Counted from the first letter of the stretch, positions 1-7,176 are shown. The stretch is DNA of 9,542 bases from UBA9676 sp036522155 (GCA_036522155.1 DATDGI010000128.1:1-9542); one strand, 5' to 3'. Notes: generated from the letters alone by a model not told the origin. Program-made: numbers and translations.

Positions 1-1156
1 CGGTCCAGTGGGCAACCGCGTTCGGCACGGTGATGGCCGGGCCGGCCGGGAGGGTGATCCGCCACCGGGCCGGCGCGACCTGATGCGCGGTGCACAGGCC
101 ATCCGGGCTGGCCGGGTCGTCCCGGTACTCGGCGGCGAGCAGGAGCGTGCCCACGAGTTCGCCGGGGGCCAGCCGTCCCAGGCGGCTGACGGGCGCGGCG
201 CCCGGGCTCAGCACCGCCGGGCCAGCCACCGTGCTGCTGACCGTGCCGGTGACCGGGCGGCCGGCCACGCCCAGGCCGGTCAGCCGCAGCGGCCCAGGCA
301 GGGTGCACGGCACCGCGCCGATGTCGCGGACGACGATGCTGCCCATGTCGTTGCCCGCGCCCGGCTGGGCACCGGTGAACCCGGCGGCGAGCTGCCGGGC
401 CGTGCACGCCGGGGCGGGCCGGACCGCGAGGATCACGTTGACCTGCCCGGAGCCTTCCGGCCAGCCCGGCGGGTCGGTCTGGAAGATCACCGTCCCGAAC
501 GGCACCCGGGGGTCCACCGCTCCGCCGTCCACCAGCAGGTCAAAGTGGCCGCGCCGGGCCGTGGCCGAGGCCGCCGCCGCGGTCAGGCCGATCAGCGCCG
601 GCGTCCGCGGGCCCTGGCTGGCCGGGCCCAGCGAGGTGTCGTAGAACAGGTCGTCCTTGGCCGGGCCGGGCAGGCCCACGGCCCGGCGGCCGACCGTGAC
701 CAGCGCGACCGGGCAGGGGCTGTACTGGACCGCCGCCGAGATGACCCGGCCGCTGGCGTAGCCGAACCGGAGCACCTGCGCGAACGGCAGGTCCGCCCGC
801 AGGCCGCTACAGCGGCGCACGTCAGCGGGCGCCGGGCCGGCGCCATCGAGCACCGCGGCCAGGCCGTCGGCCGCGGCGGCGGGGAGGGCGATCCGGCGCG
901 CGATGCCCGCCTTGGCCTGAGGCACGCCCAGCGGGTACTGGCAGATCACCGCGGTCACCGGGCGCGCCGGGATCAGGCCGCCGGGGACGGGCCGCGGCGC
1001 GCTGGCCGCCACCCGGTCCGGCCACGGGAAAGCCACCGGGCAGGTGACCGTGCGGGCCGCGGCCGGAGTGTGAGCGGTCGTGCCGCACGCCGTCACGGCC
1101 AGCAGCAGGCCGGCCGCCACCACCGGGAACCAGTGCCAGTGCGTGTGCCTCATCAT
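1..1156 (-). CDS. Secreted lipoprotein with DUF4232-like C-terminal region (partial, 3' end off window)
   Basis: I read this frame directly from the minus strand; it stays open for 385 codons to the left edge, so the C-terminus is missing. The N-terminus has a short His/Trp-containing n-region, a hydrophobic stretch (residues 11-23) and a lipobox V-T-A-C with the lipidated Cys at residue 24, so the mature protein should be anchored on the outer face of the membrane. A first domain (about 37-230) has spaced cysteines, including C39 and C72, that could form disulfides. From about residue 247 the pattern C251...AGN-D...C284-T-L-P-G resembles the DUF4232 domain of actinobacterial lipoproteins. 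The start is the first of two adjacent ATGs; GGGAAGG lies 8 bases upstream. It follows serS on the same strand after a 184 bp repeat-bearing spacer, so it may have its own promoter. The ligand or partner is unknown. The lipoprotein call is firm; the DUF4232 match is by pattern only. Confidence 0.85.
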   Translation of the reverse strand, partial: MMRHTHWHWFPVVAAGLLLAVTACGTTAHTPAAARTVTCPVAFPWPDRVAASAPRPVPGGLIPARPVTAVICQYPLGVPQAKAGIARRIALPAAAADGLAAVLDGAGPAPADVRRCSGLRADLPFAQVLRFGYASGRVISAAVQYSPCPVALVTVGRRAVGLPGPAKDDLFYDTSLGPASQGPRTPALIGLTAAAASATARRGHFDLLVDGGAVDPRVPFGTVIFQTDPPGWPEGSGQVNVILAVRPAPACTARQLAAGFTGAQPGAGNDMGSIVVRDIGAVPCTLPGPLRLTGLGVAGRPVTGTVSSTVAGPAVLSPGAAPVSRLGRLAPGELVGTLLLAAEYRDDPASPDGLCTAHQVAPARWRITLPAGPAITVPNAVAHWT

Positions 1157-1230
1157 GGCGGCCGCCTTCCCGCGTGCCTGGTCCCCGATCCTGAGACGTC
1201 AGCGGACCGGGCGCGGTTGGGCGGAACTTC
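1157..1230. other. Intergenic spacer upstream of the lipoprotein gene
   Basis: This stretch lies between the repeat block and the lipoprotein start. Read on the minus strand it holds the likely ribosome binding site GGGAAGG (about 1165-1171), 8 bases before the ATG at 1154-1156. A GACGTC palindrome sits at 1195-1200. I see no clear -35/-10 pair, so separate transcription of the lipoprotein gene is possible but not shown. Confidence 0.4.
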
Positions 1231-1342
1231 GCGAGCGGCGGAGTGGGCTCTGCGCGGGCGGTCGAGTGGGTCTGCGCGGGCGGCGAAGTTGGTCTTCGCG
1301 GGCGGCGGAGTGGGGTCTGCGTGGGCGGTGAGGCGGCTGGTC
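1231..1342. repeat. Degenerate 22-23 bp tandem repeat, about five copies
   Basis: Successive units begin at 1231, 1254, 1276, 1298 and 1321, with lengths 23, 22, 22, 23 and about 22. The shared core is roughly GCGGGCGGcGaAGTGGGTCTGC. The first four copies are close to each other; the fifth is weaker and runs into the serS stop codon. The 22/23 bp period is not a multiple of three, which fits non-coding DNA rather than a repeat peptide. The block lies between the serS stop and the lipoprotein start. Copy three contains a perfect hairpin (GCGAAG, 5-base loop, CTTCGC, 1283-1299). An 8 bp inverted pair links 1225-1232 (AACTTCGC) with 1283-1290. It could act as a serS transcript end, a binding site, or be a neutral repeat expansion. 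Confidence 0.75.
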
Positions 1343-2576
1343 AGCCGATAGTGGCCGGAGCGCCGAACGAGTGCAGCACCTGCGGCACGGCGACCGTGCC
1401 GCCCTCGTCCTGGAAGTTCTCCATGATGGCGAGCAGCGCCCGGGCGGTCGCACCGGTCCCGTTCAGGGTGTGCACGAACTCCAGCTGCCCGTCCCGGCGG
1501 AACCTGATGTTCAGCCGCCGGGCCTGGTAGTCGGTGGTGTTCGAGCACGAGGTGATCTCGCGGTAGCGCTGCTGGGCCGGGAACCAGGCCTCGATGTCGT
1601 ACTTCTTGGCGGCCGGGCCGCCGAGGTCCCCGACCGCGATGTTCTGCACCCGGTAGGGCAGGCCGAGAGCCTGGACGATCTCCTCCTCGTGCGCGAGCAG
1701 CTCCTCGTGGATGTCCCTGGACTGCTCGGGCACGCAGTAGACGTACATCTCCACCTTGTCGAACTGGTGGACGCGGAACATGCCACGGGTGTCCTTGCCG
1801 GCCGCCCCGGCCTCACGCCGGAAGTTGGTGCTGAACGCCGCGTAGCGGGCGGGCAGGTCAGCCTCTTCCAGCCGTTCGTCCATGTGGATCCCGGCCAGCG
1901 CCACCTCGGAGGTGCCGGTCAGGTACAGGTCGTCCTTTTCCAGCCGGTAGAGGTTGGACTCCTCGGTGGGCAGGAACCCGGTGCCGTACATGGCCCGCTC
2001 CCCGACCATGACCGGCCCCAGCACCGGCAGGAAGCCCTTGCCCGCCAGGGCGTCCAGCACGAACCGGTACAGCGCCAGCTCGGCCAGTGCCACGTCGCCG
2101 ATCCGGTAGGCGAACCGGGAGCCGGACAGCCGGGCACCGCGGGCCATGTCGATCCACCCGCGGGGTGATCCAAGGTCGGCCGCGTCGCGCGGGGTGAACC
2201 CGAACGACGGCTGCTCGCCCCAGGTGCGCAACGTCTGCGCATCCTCCTCGGCCATGCCGTCGGCGGCGGTCGGATCCGGCAGGTTGGGGATCCGGTCGAG
2301 CAGCGCCTGGCGCTCGTGGTCCGCCTGCCCGAGTTCGGCCTGTGCGTTGGCCAGCTCGTCAGCGAGCCGCCGCAGATCGGCGATCTGGCCGGGGCTGGGT
2401 GGCCCGCCCTTGGACGACTTCTTCTGCTCGGCCCGCAGGGATTCGGTCTGTTCGGTCAGCTCGCGCCAGCGGGCGTCGGCGGCGAACAGCGCGTCGAAGT
2501 CGTCCGCGGCACCGCGACGGGCCAGCGCCGCCCGGTAGCGCTCCGGCTCCTGCCGCGCTGCTTTGAGGTCAATCAC
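1341..2576 (-). CDS. serS: Seryl-tRNA synthetase (class II)
   Basis: This cytoplasmic enzyme charges tRNA-Ser (and tRNA-Sec where present) with serine through a seryl-adenylate. From the GTG at 2574-2576 the protein is 411 residues and begins VIDLK, matching the usual M-I-D-L-K start of bacterial SerRS; an upstream in-frame ATG (2616) would add 14 unrelated residues and overlap the preceding gene. Residues 1-105 form the helical tRNA-binding arm with charged heptad-like stretches. The catalytic core has the TSE serine/ATP loop (222-224), motif 2 around 252-276 (FRREAGAAGKDTRG...RVHQFDKVE) and motif 3 around 371-388 (LNGTGATAR...MENFQ). Length is slightly below the typical 420-430. The start is 10 bases after the EamA stop codon, suggesting cotranscription and perhaps translational coupling. 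No strong Shine-Dalgarno is visible. No residue essential to the family appears lost. Confidence 0.97.
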   Translation of the reverse strand: MIDLKAARQEPERYRAALARRGAADDFDALFAADARWRELTEQTESLRAEQKKSSKGGPPSPGQIADLRRLADELANAQAELGQADHERQALLDRIPNLPDPTAADGMAEEDAQTLRTWGEQPSFGFTPRDAADLGSPRGWIDMARGARLSGSRFAYRIGDVALAELALYRFVLDALAGKGFLPVLGPVMVGERAMYGTGFLPTEESNLYRLEKDDLYLTGTSEVALAGIHMDERLEEADLPARYAAFSTNFRREAGAAGKDTRGMFRVHQFDKVEMYVYCVPEQSRDIHEELLAHEEEIVQALGLPYRVQNIAVGDLGGPAAKKYDIEAWFPAQQRYREITSCSNTTDYQARRLNIRFRRDGQLEFVHTLNGTGATARALLAIMENFQDEGGTVAVPQVLHSFGAPATIG

Positions 2577-2583
2577 GCCGGTG

Positions 2584-2589
2584 AGTCTA
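2584..2589 (-). promoter_or_regulatory. Possible -10 box for a leaderless serS transcript
   Basis: Reading the minus strand, TAGACT ends 7 bases before the serS GTG, the spacing seen at leaderless actinobacterial promoters (TANNNT followed by 6-7 bases, then RTG). The lack of a Shine-Dalgarno in front of serS fits this. No good -35 hexamer is present, and the same bases include the TAG stop of the upstream gene. Cotranscription with that gene is at least as likely. Confidence 0.3.
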
Positions 2590-3528
2590 GCCGGGGGCGG
2601 CCTCGCCAGCCGGGGCATTTTCCGGGGTGCCGACGGCTTCGGGATGTCCCGCGGCCACGGTGGCGGCCTGTCCCGGCTGGCTCGGCCTGGTGGCCAGCAC
2701 CGAACCGGCCAGGATGAGCACGAACGCGGCCACGATCTCGGGGGTCAGCGGCTCACCGAGGACCGCCACCCCGAGCGCCACCGCCACCGCCGGGTTGACG
2801 TAGGTGATGACCAGGGCGCGGGCCGGCCCGACCTCGGCGATGAGGTTGAAGAACAGCACGAACGCGATGGCGGTGCAGATGACGCCCAGGGCCGCGAGCG
2901 AGGCCAGGATCCGCGCCGGCGGCACCGCGGCGGGCCAGGTCAGGGCGGCGGCCGGGGCGTAGACGATGGCCGCGAAGCTCAGGCAGAACGCGTTGACGCC
3001 CAGCACCGGCAGGTCGGCGAGCCTGCGGTTGGCGATGATCGGGCCGGTCGCGTAGCCGAGGGCGACCAGCATGACCTGGGCGACCGACCAGGCGTCGCCG
3101 CCGAGCGCGCCCCGCCCGGCCAGGACCGCCACCCCGGCCAGCCCGGTGAGCAGGCCAGCCCAGCGGGCCGGGGTCAGCCGCTCGGTGCCGCCGGTCAGCC
3201 GGGCGAGCACCACGGTGATGATCGGCACCGACGCGATCAGCAGCCCGCTCATCGAGCTCGACAGCTGCCGCTCGGCATTGGACAGCAGGGCCCACGGGGC
3301 GATCATCTCGACACAGGCGAACAGCACCAGCCACCGCCAGTGCCGCCACAGGCCCGCGAACTGACGGCGGCGCAGCGCCAGCGGCAGCAGCACCGCAGCG
3401 GCCACCGTCACCCGGGCGAACACCAGCACGGGCACCGAGACCCCGCCGTCCGCCACCTTGATGAACAGATAGGGCATTCCCCAGATGACGCTCATCAGGG
3501 TGAACAGCACCCAGCCCCGGCGGCTCAC
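2587..3528 (-). CDS. EamA/DMT-family membrane transporter
   Basis: This is a predicted inner-membrane transporter of the drug/metabolite transporter superfamily (EamA, RhaT/YdcZ-like); members move small metabolites or amino acids, and the substrate here cannot be read from sequence. The protein shows about ten hydrophobic segments in two EamA repeats. The first half opens with the family-typical VIWGMPYLFIKVA; the second carries FFNLIAEVGPARALVITYVNPAVAVALGVAVLGEPLTP, a classic EamA signature. A polar Ala/Pro-rich tail of about 30 residues follows the last helix. I chose the GTG at 3526-3528 (313 aa) because GGGAG at 3538-3542 lies 9 bases upstream; the TTG at 3537 would abut that site. It sits 37 bp after the upstream membrane protein and 10 bp before serS, so all three are probably cotranscribed. 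Family assignment is firm; the role is unknown. Confidence 0.93.
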   Translation of the reverse strand: MSRRGWVLFTLMSVIWGMPYLFIKVADGGVSVPVLVFARVTVAAAVLLPLALRRRQFAGLWRHWRWLVLFACVEMIAPWALLSNAERQLSSSMSGLLIASVPIITVVLARLTGGTERLTPARWAGLLTGLAGVAVLAGRGALGGDAWSVAQVMLVALGYATGPIIANRRLADLPVLGVNAFCLSFAAIVYAPAAALTWPAAVPPARILASLAALGVICTAIAFVLFFNLIAEVGPARALVITYVNPAVAVALGVAVLGEPLTPEIVAAFVLILAGSVLATRPSQPGQAATVAAGHPEAVGTPENAPAGEAAPG

Positions 3529-3565
3529 TCCAGCCAACTCCCATCGCCCGCTGGCAGCAGGCTAC

Positions 3566-4216
3566 CTACACCTGCAGGCAGACCCCGAGCGGGCCGACGA
3601 CCAGGCAGACGCCGGACGAGGTGGGCGAGGGTGACGGTGAGGGGCCCGGCGTCCGGCTCGAGGAAGGCCCCGGTGAGCCGGAACCCGTCCCGTACGGAGC
3701 GGGGGCCGAGGAGCGCGATTCGGGTGAGGGCTGGTCCTGGGACGGGGGGGCGGCCAGCCCGGACGAGCCCGGGCGGCCCGGCCGGGGCCGGCTGGGTCCG
3801 GCCGACCCGAACGGGCGGAACGGTGCGGCGGCCGGGTGCGGTGCCAGGTGCCGGTATTCCGCCTCGGTGGGCGGGTGGATGAACCTGATCGACACCGAGA
3901 CGAACAGCACGTAGCAGATCACGGCCGTGGTCATGACGCCGGCCAGCAGCAGGCTGGACAGCAGATGCTGGCGCACGGCCGCGGTGGTGTAGCCGAGGGT
4001 GACCCGCACCTGGTCGGCCGCCACCGCTAGCTGGACCGCCATCGCGGGCAGGCGGGGACCGTACCCCATCCGGCCCGACCGCCTGGCCCGCCGCAGCGCT
4101 TCCTTGCGCTGCGCCGCGGTCAGCCCGGGACGCAGGTAGATGATGGTGTGCCTGCCCTGAGCCTCGGCACGGGCGAATAAGCCCTCCGGCAGGTCGGCAT
4201 ATCGGATCCTGATCAT
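3566..4216 (-). CDS. Single-pass membrane protein of unknown function with Pro/Ser-rich tail
   Basis: I do not recognise a named function. From the ATG at 4214-4216 the protein has 216 residues in four parts. Residues 1-85 are a charged cytoplasmic-looking domain (RYADLPEGL..., TIIYLRPGLTAAQRKEALRRARR) resembling actinobacterial hypothetical proteins with a degenerate metallopeptidase-like fold and no HExxH. Residues 86-112 form one transmembrane helix. Residues about 113-201 are a Pro/Ser/Gly-rich linker, presumably outside. The C-terminus is an imperfect duplication, GVCLVV then GVCLQV, with Cys at 204 and 213. A longer in-frame start at 4294 adds 26 Arg-rich residues that look non-native. 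GGAGGGG lies 16 bases before the ATG, a long spacing, so the start is only moderately sure. It is the first gene of the run leading to the EamA gene and serS and is divergent from lnt. Confidence 0.75.
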   Translation of the reverse strand: MIRIRYADLPEGLFARAEAQGRHTIIYLRPGLTAAQRKEALRRARRSGRMGYGPRLPAMAVQLAVAADQVRVTLGYTTAAVRQHLLSSLLLAGVMTTAVICYVLFVSVSIRFIHPPTEAEYRHLAPHPAAAPFRPFGSAGPSRPRPGRPGSSGLAAPPSQDQPSPESRSSAPAPYGTGSGSPGPSSSRTPGPSPSPSPTSSGVCLVVGPLGVCLQV

Positions 4217-4404
4217 GGCCGTGATGCGGAAGCCCCTCCGGGGGCGGGGAAACCCCTTCGTCCGAGAACAGACCGTGAGGAGAGTATCACGCACGATGAC
4301 CGGCGGTGCGGCACTTGCGCCATCCCGCCCGGCCCCGCCATGGCCCGGCGGCCGGTTACGCTCGCAGAGACAAGCATTATTCCTAACGACTGGTGGGAGG
4401 GCCG
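4217..4404. other. Divergent intergenic region between the membrane-protein gene and lnt
   Basis: This 188 bp region must hold start signals for both directions. For the minus strand, GATACT (reverse complement of 4283-4288) is a possible -10, without a convincing -35. For the plus strand, the most AT-rich part is 4371-4386, just before lnt, with CATTAT at 4375-4380 as a weak -10 candidate. A short perfect hairpin, GGGG-AAA-CCCC, lies at 4246-4256 in the minus-strand leader. All promoter assignments here are weak. Confidence 0.35.
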
Positions 4405-6150
4405 GTGACGCTGACCGGCGCGAGCGGTGACCCCGGCGGCGCGTCCGCGCCGCAGGGAGTGGCTGCCGCGAGCCAGCCGGCCGCGCCGGAGGAGGGGACC
4501 GCAGGCCAGCCGGGCCCGCCGGAGCGGGCCGCTGACCCGGGCCAGGACCGGGCCGCCGGTGGACTGCGCCTGGGGTGGGCGCTGGCGGCGGCCCTGGCCG
4601 GCGGGCTCGCCCTGGCGGCCGCCTCCCCCCCGACCGGGATCTGGCCGCTCGCCCCGGCCGGGCCGGCCCTGCTGGTGGTGGCCCTGTGGCGGCGCAGCCT
4701 GCGCGGCTCGCTGCTGGCCGGGCTGGTGTTCGGGCTCGCCCTGTTCGTCCCGCTGCTGTCGTGGCTGGTCAACCTGGCCTGGTACGCCTGGTGGGCGCTC
4801 GCGGTGACGGAGGCGGTCGTCTTCGCGGTGCTCGCCGTGGGCCAGCGGCTGCTGCTCAACCTGCGGGCCTGGCCGCTCGCGGTGGCGGGCTGGTGGGTGT
4901 GCGCCGAGACGCTGCGCAGCCGGTGGCCGTATCCGTTCCCGTGGGGGCGGCTGGCGATGAGCCAGGCGGGCGCGCCGACGGTGCGCTGGGTGGCGGTCGG
5001 CGGGGTCCCGCTGCTCAGTTTCCTGCTGGCGCTGGTGGGCGCCACCCTGGCCTGGGCCCTGCTCAGGCCGTCCACGGGCCGGGCGGCGCCCGCCGGGGCG
5101 GGCGGCGGGCAGCCGGTGGCGCGGCGGGGGCCAGCATGGCTGGCATCGCTGCCCGGCCGGGCGCTGCCGCTGCTGGCGCTCGGCGGGACGGTGGCCCTGG
5201 CGCTGGCCGGTGCCCTGCTCCCGGTTGACCAGCCGCAGGCCGGCGCCCCGACGGTGGTGGTGGCGGCCATCCAGGGTGACGTGCCGCACGCGCGGAACCT
5301 GCCCGATCTGCTGCGGGCGGCCACGGTCACCGCCAACCACGCCGCGGCCACCGAGAAGCTGGCCCGGCAGGTCCGGGCGGGCGCCCGGCCCGCGCCGCAA
5401 CTGGTGATCTGGCCGGAGAACTCGACCGACCTGGACCCCAGGTTCTACCCGCAGGTGTACGCGACGATCTCGGCGGCGGTGCAGGCGATCGGCCGGCCGG
5501 TGCTGGTCGGCGCGGTGCTCGACGACCCGCTCCGCAACGCCGGCCAGCTCTGGCTGCCCGGCCGCGGGCCGTCCGCCCTCTACGTCAAGCGGCAACTGGT
5601 GCCGTTCGGCGAGTACATCCCGTTCCGCGGGCTGCTCAGCCACGTCACCTCGCTGACCGCGCTGCAGCCGCAGAACTTCACGGCCGGCCATCAGGCGGTG
5701 GTGTTCCGCATCGGCCGGATCCGGCTGGGCGATGTCATCTGCTACGAGGTAGGCTTCGACGGCCTGGTGTCATCGGAGGTCAGGGCCGGGGCGAACCTGC
5801 TGGCGATGCAGACCAACGACGCCAGCTTCGAGGTGGACGGCCAGCGGGGCGAGACCCTGCAGCAGCTGGCGATGGCCCGCATCCGTGCGGTCGAGTCCGA
5901 CCGGGCCATGGTGGTCGCCTCCACCACCGGCGTGAGCGCGGTCATCGCCCCGGACGGGCGGCTGATCGCCCACACCGGCACCTGGCAGCAGGCCGAACTG
6001 GACGTCCGGGTGCCGCTGCTGACCCAGCGCACCCTGGCCGACCGGGTGGGCGCCTGGCCCGAGGCGGTGATCATCGTGCTCACCCTGGCCGCCTTCGGCT
6101 GGGCGGTGACCGGGGCCGTCCGGCGGCGCACTGCCGGCGGCCGCGGCTAG
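4405..6150 (+). CDS. lnt: Apolipoprotein N-acyltransferase
   Basis: Lnt transfers an acyl chain from phospholipid to the free amino group of the lipidated Cys of diacylated lipoproteins, the third step of lipoprotein maturation, at the outer face of the cytoplasmic membrane. The 581-residue protein has an unusual Ala/Pro/Gly-rich, probably disordered N-terminal tail of about 50 residues. Several transmembrane helices follow, with the family-typical PFPWGRL stretch, then a nitrilase-fold periplasmic domain and a last helix near the C-terminus (VIIVLTLAAFGWAVTG). The nitrilase triad is complete: E338 in IWPEN, K395 in YVKRQLVPFGEYIP and C446 in DVICYEVGFD; spacing resembles E. coli E267-K335-C387. 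GTG 4405 is preferred because GGGAGG (4395-4400) precedes it, though the spacing is short; GTG 4393 would add four residues. Two further genes follow on the same strand. Mycobacterium tuberculosis fuses Lnt to Ppm1; no Ppm1 domain or gene is seen here. Confidence 0.96.
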   Translation: MTLTGASGDPGGASAPQGVAAASQPAAPEEGTAGQPGPPERAADPGQDRAAGGLRLGWALAAALAGGLALAAASPPTGIWPLAPAGPALLVVALWRRSLRGSLLAGLVFGLALFVPLLSWLVNLAWYAWWALAVTEAVVFAVLAVGQRLLLNLRAWPLAVAGWWVCAETLRSRWPYPFPWGRLAMSQAGAPTVRWVAVGGVPLLSFLLALVGATLAWALLRPSTGRAAPAGAGGGQPVARRGPAWLASLPGRALPLLALGGTVALALAGALLPVDQPQAGAPTVVVAAIQGDVPHARNLPDLLRAATVTANHAAATEKLARQVRAGARPAPQLVIWPENSTDLDPRFYPQVYATISAAVQAIGRPVLVGAVLDDPLRNAGQLWLPGRGPSALYVKRQLVPFGEYIPFRGLLSHVTSLTALQPQNFTAGHQAVVFRIGRIRLGDVICYEVGFDGLVSSEVRAGANLLAMQTNDASFEVDGQRGETLQQLAMARIRAVESDRAMVVASTTGVSAVIAPDGRLIAHTGTWQQAELDVRVPLLTQRTLADRVGAWPEAVIIVLTLAAFGWAVTGAVRRRTAGGRG

Positions 6151-6214
6151 CGTGGGGCGGCAGCGCGGCTACCCATCACTGGACCGGCTGGGCCGCCTGA
6201 CCTAGGAGCAAGGC

Positions 6215-6829
6215 ATGCGTGGTGCTGATGTGCGGGCGGCGGCCAGCGCGGCCGACGGTTTCCTGCGGCCGCTGGCCGGCCGGGACTGGTCGCGGGATAT
6301 CCCCGGCCTGGATTTCACGGTGGCATCGGTGGTCGCTCATGCCGCCGCGGGACCGTTGTGGTACTCCGTGGACCTCACCAACGGTCCCGCCGACGACGCC
6401 GCGTTCGACCTGCGGGTGCCGGCCGACGCCGAGCCCGCGGCCCTGCTGGCCAGCCTGCGCACCGCCGCCGCGCTGTGCGCGATGACGGTCGACCACCTCC
6501 CGGACAGTGCCCGCGGCTATCACCCCGCGGGCCGTGCCGATCCGTCCGGTTTCGCGGGCATGGCGTGTGACGAGATCCTGGTGCACACCTACGACGCGGG
6601 CACCGGCCTGGGCGAGGAGTTCACCCCCGGCCCGGAGCTGGCCGGGCGGGTGCTGGCCCGGCTGTTCCCCTGGCGGCAGCCGGACCCCGGCCCGTGGCCG
6701 GCGCTGCTGTCCGCGAACGGGCGGATCGACCTGCCCGGGGTGCCCCGCGAGCGGTCCTGGTGCTGGTACTGCGCGCCGCTCAGCGAGTGGGACGGCCAGA
6801 TCCCGTCGTGGCCCCCTATCCCGTCCTGA
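6215..6829 (+). CDS. Maleylpyruvate isomerase N-domain/DinB-like putative mycothiol-dependent metalloprotein
   Basis: The 204-residue protein fits the MDMPI_N/DinB superfamily, four-helix-bundle metalloproteins that in actinomycetes often use mycothiol as thiol cofactor. The expected metal ligands are visible: H42 in SVVAHAAAG and the E120-x3-H124 pair in CDEILVHTYD, with the conserved D127 three residues later. The N-terminal helix (MRGADVRAAASAADGFLRPLAGRDWS) also matches the family. A separate MDMPI C-terminal domain is absent; after the metal site a short C-terminal part rich in Trp/Pro closes the protein. The ATG is well supported by AGGAG at 6204-6208, 6 bases upstream. It lies 64 bp after lnt on the same strand and may be cotranscribed. 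The actual substrate is unknown: many relatives carry this fold without maleylpyruvate activity, and no aromatic degradation genes are nearby. Confidence 0.88.
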   Translation: MRGADVRAAASAADGFLRPLAGRDWSRDIPGLDFTVASVVAHAAAGPLWYSVDLTNGPADDAAFDLRVPADAEPAALLASLRTAAALCAMTVDHLPDSARGYHPAGRADPSGFAGMACDEILVHTYDAGTGLGEEFTPGPELAGRVLARLFPWRQPDPGPWPALLSANGRIDLPGVPRERSWCWYCAPLSEWDGQIPSWPPIPS

Positions 6830-6864
6830 TCAGCGCCATCATGGCCGGCCGCGGGGCCCGGAGC

Positions 6865-6870
6865 TATGGT
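6865..6870 (+). promoter_or_regulatory. Possible -10 box of a leaderless transcript
   Basis: TATGGT ends 6 bases before the GTG at 6877, matching the TANNNT-N6-RTG arrangement of leaderless actinobacterial genes. No clear -35 is present. A competing reading is that GGTGAGG (6868-6874, overlapping) acts as a Shine-Dalgarno for the GTG at 6883. Confidence 0.3.
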
Positions 6871-6876
6871 GAGGTT

Positions 6877-7176
6877 GTGCGAGTGGAGGCGAGCGCCGAG
6901 GCCACCGTATTCGTGCAGGCCCGGGGCGGACGGCTGTGGGTCTGGGCCGCGCACCCGCGCATGTGCTGCGCGGGCACGCCCGCCTACATGCACGCGGCCA
7001 CCGAGGAACCAGCCGGGGTGACCGGGTTCACCCGGCTGCCGGTGGATGGGCTGGAAGTGTGGTTCCGCATTCCGGCCGGGGCGCTGCCGGATGTGCTGGA
7101 GATCGGGCTGCGGGGACGGCGCCGGCCGCGGGTCGAGGCGTACTGGGACGGCTGCCTGTTCGCCCTCACCGCCTGA
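6877..7176 (+). CDS. Small conserved-looking protein of unknown function
   Basis: I do not recognise the family. From GTG 6877 the protein is 99 residues, soluble by appearance and probably beta-rich: alternating hydrophobic stretches (ATVFVQARGGRLWVWAA, LEVWFRIPAG, VEAYWDGCLFAL) sit between Gly/Pro turns. Notable residues are H26, an adjacent Cys pair C30-C31, H39 and C93 near the C-terminus, which could bind metal or respond to redox state, though no known motif fits. In-frame starts further up (ATG 6841, or codons inside the preceding gene) are possible; 6877 is chosen because TATGGT stands 6 bases before it, and 6883 is an alternative. Third-position G/C is high, supporting real coding. 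It follows the MDMPI-like gene by 47 bp on the same strand and faces the TauE/SafE gene. Its neighbours do not reveal a role. Confidence 0.7.
   Translation: MRVEASAEATVFVQARGGRLWVWAAHPRMCCAGTPAYMHAATEEPAGVTGFTRLPVDGLEVWFRIPAGALPDVLEIGLRGRRRPRVEAYWDGCLFALTA

Noticed and set aside
1231..1342. Tandem repeat considered as a CRISPR array
   Set aside because: Units are directly adjacent with no unique spacers between them, and no cas genes are present.
8..1351. Long plus-strand open frame (447 codons) opposite the lipoprotein gene
   Set aside because: Its translation is Arg/Gly/Ala-rich with no recognisable domain, while the minus-strand frame has a signal peptide, lipobox and DUF4232-like pattern. 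It is a GC-rich antisense shadow.
1371..2168. Plus-strand open frame opposite serS
   Set aside because: serS motifs on the minus strand are unambiguous; this frame is a shadow.
2563..3882. Plus-strand open frame (439 codons) opposite the EamA gene
   Set aside because: It is His/Arg/Gly/Gln-rich with no domain, and spans two genuine minus-strand genes.
4213..5691. Long minus-strand open frame (492 codons) opposite lnt
   Set aside because: Its product is low-complexity Arg/Pro/Gln/Gly sequence; lnt on the other strand has a full catalytic triad and membrane helices.
6152..6214. Possible terminator between lnt and the MDMPI-like gene
   Set aside because: A GGCGGC/GCCGCC pairing exists but the loop is long and the stem short; it is no better than chance at this GC content.
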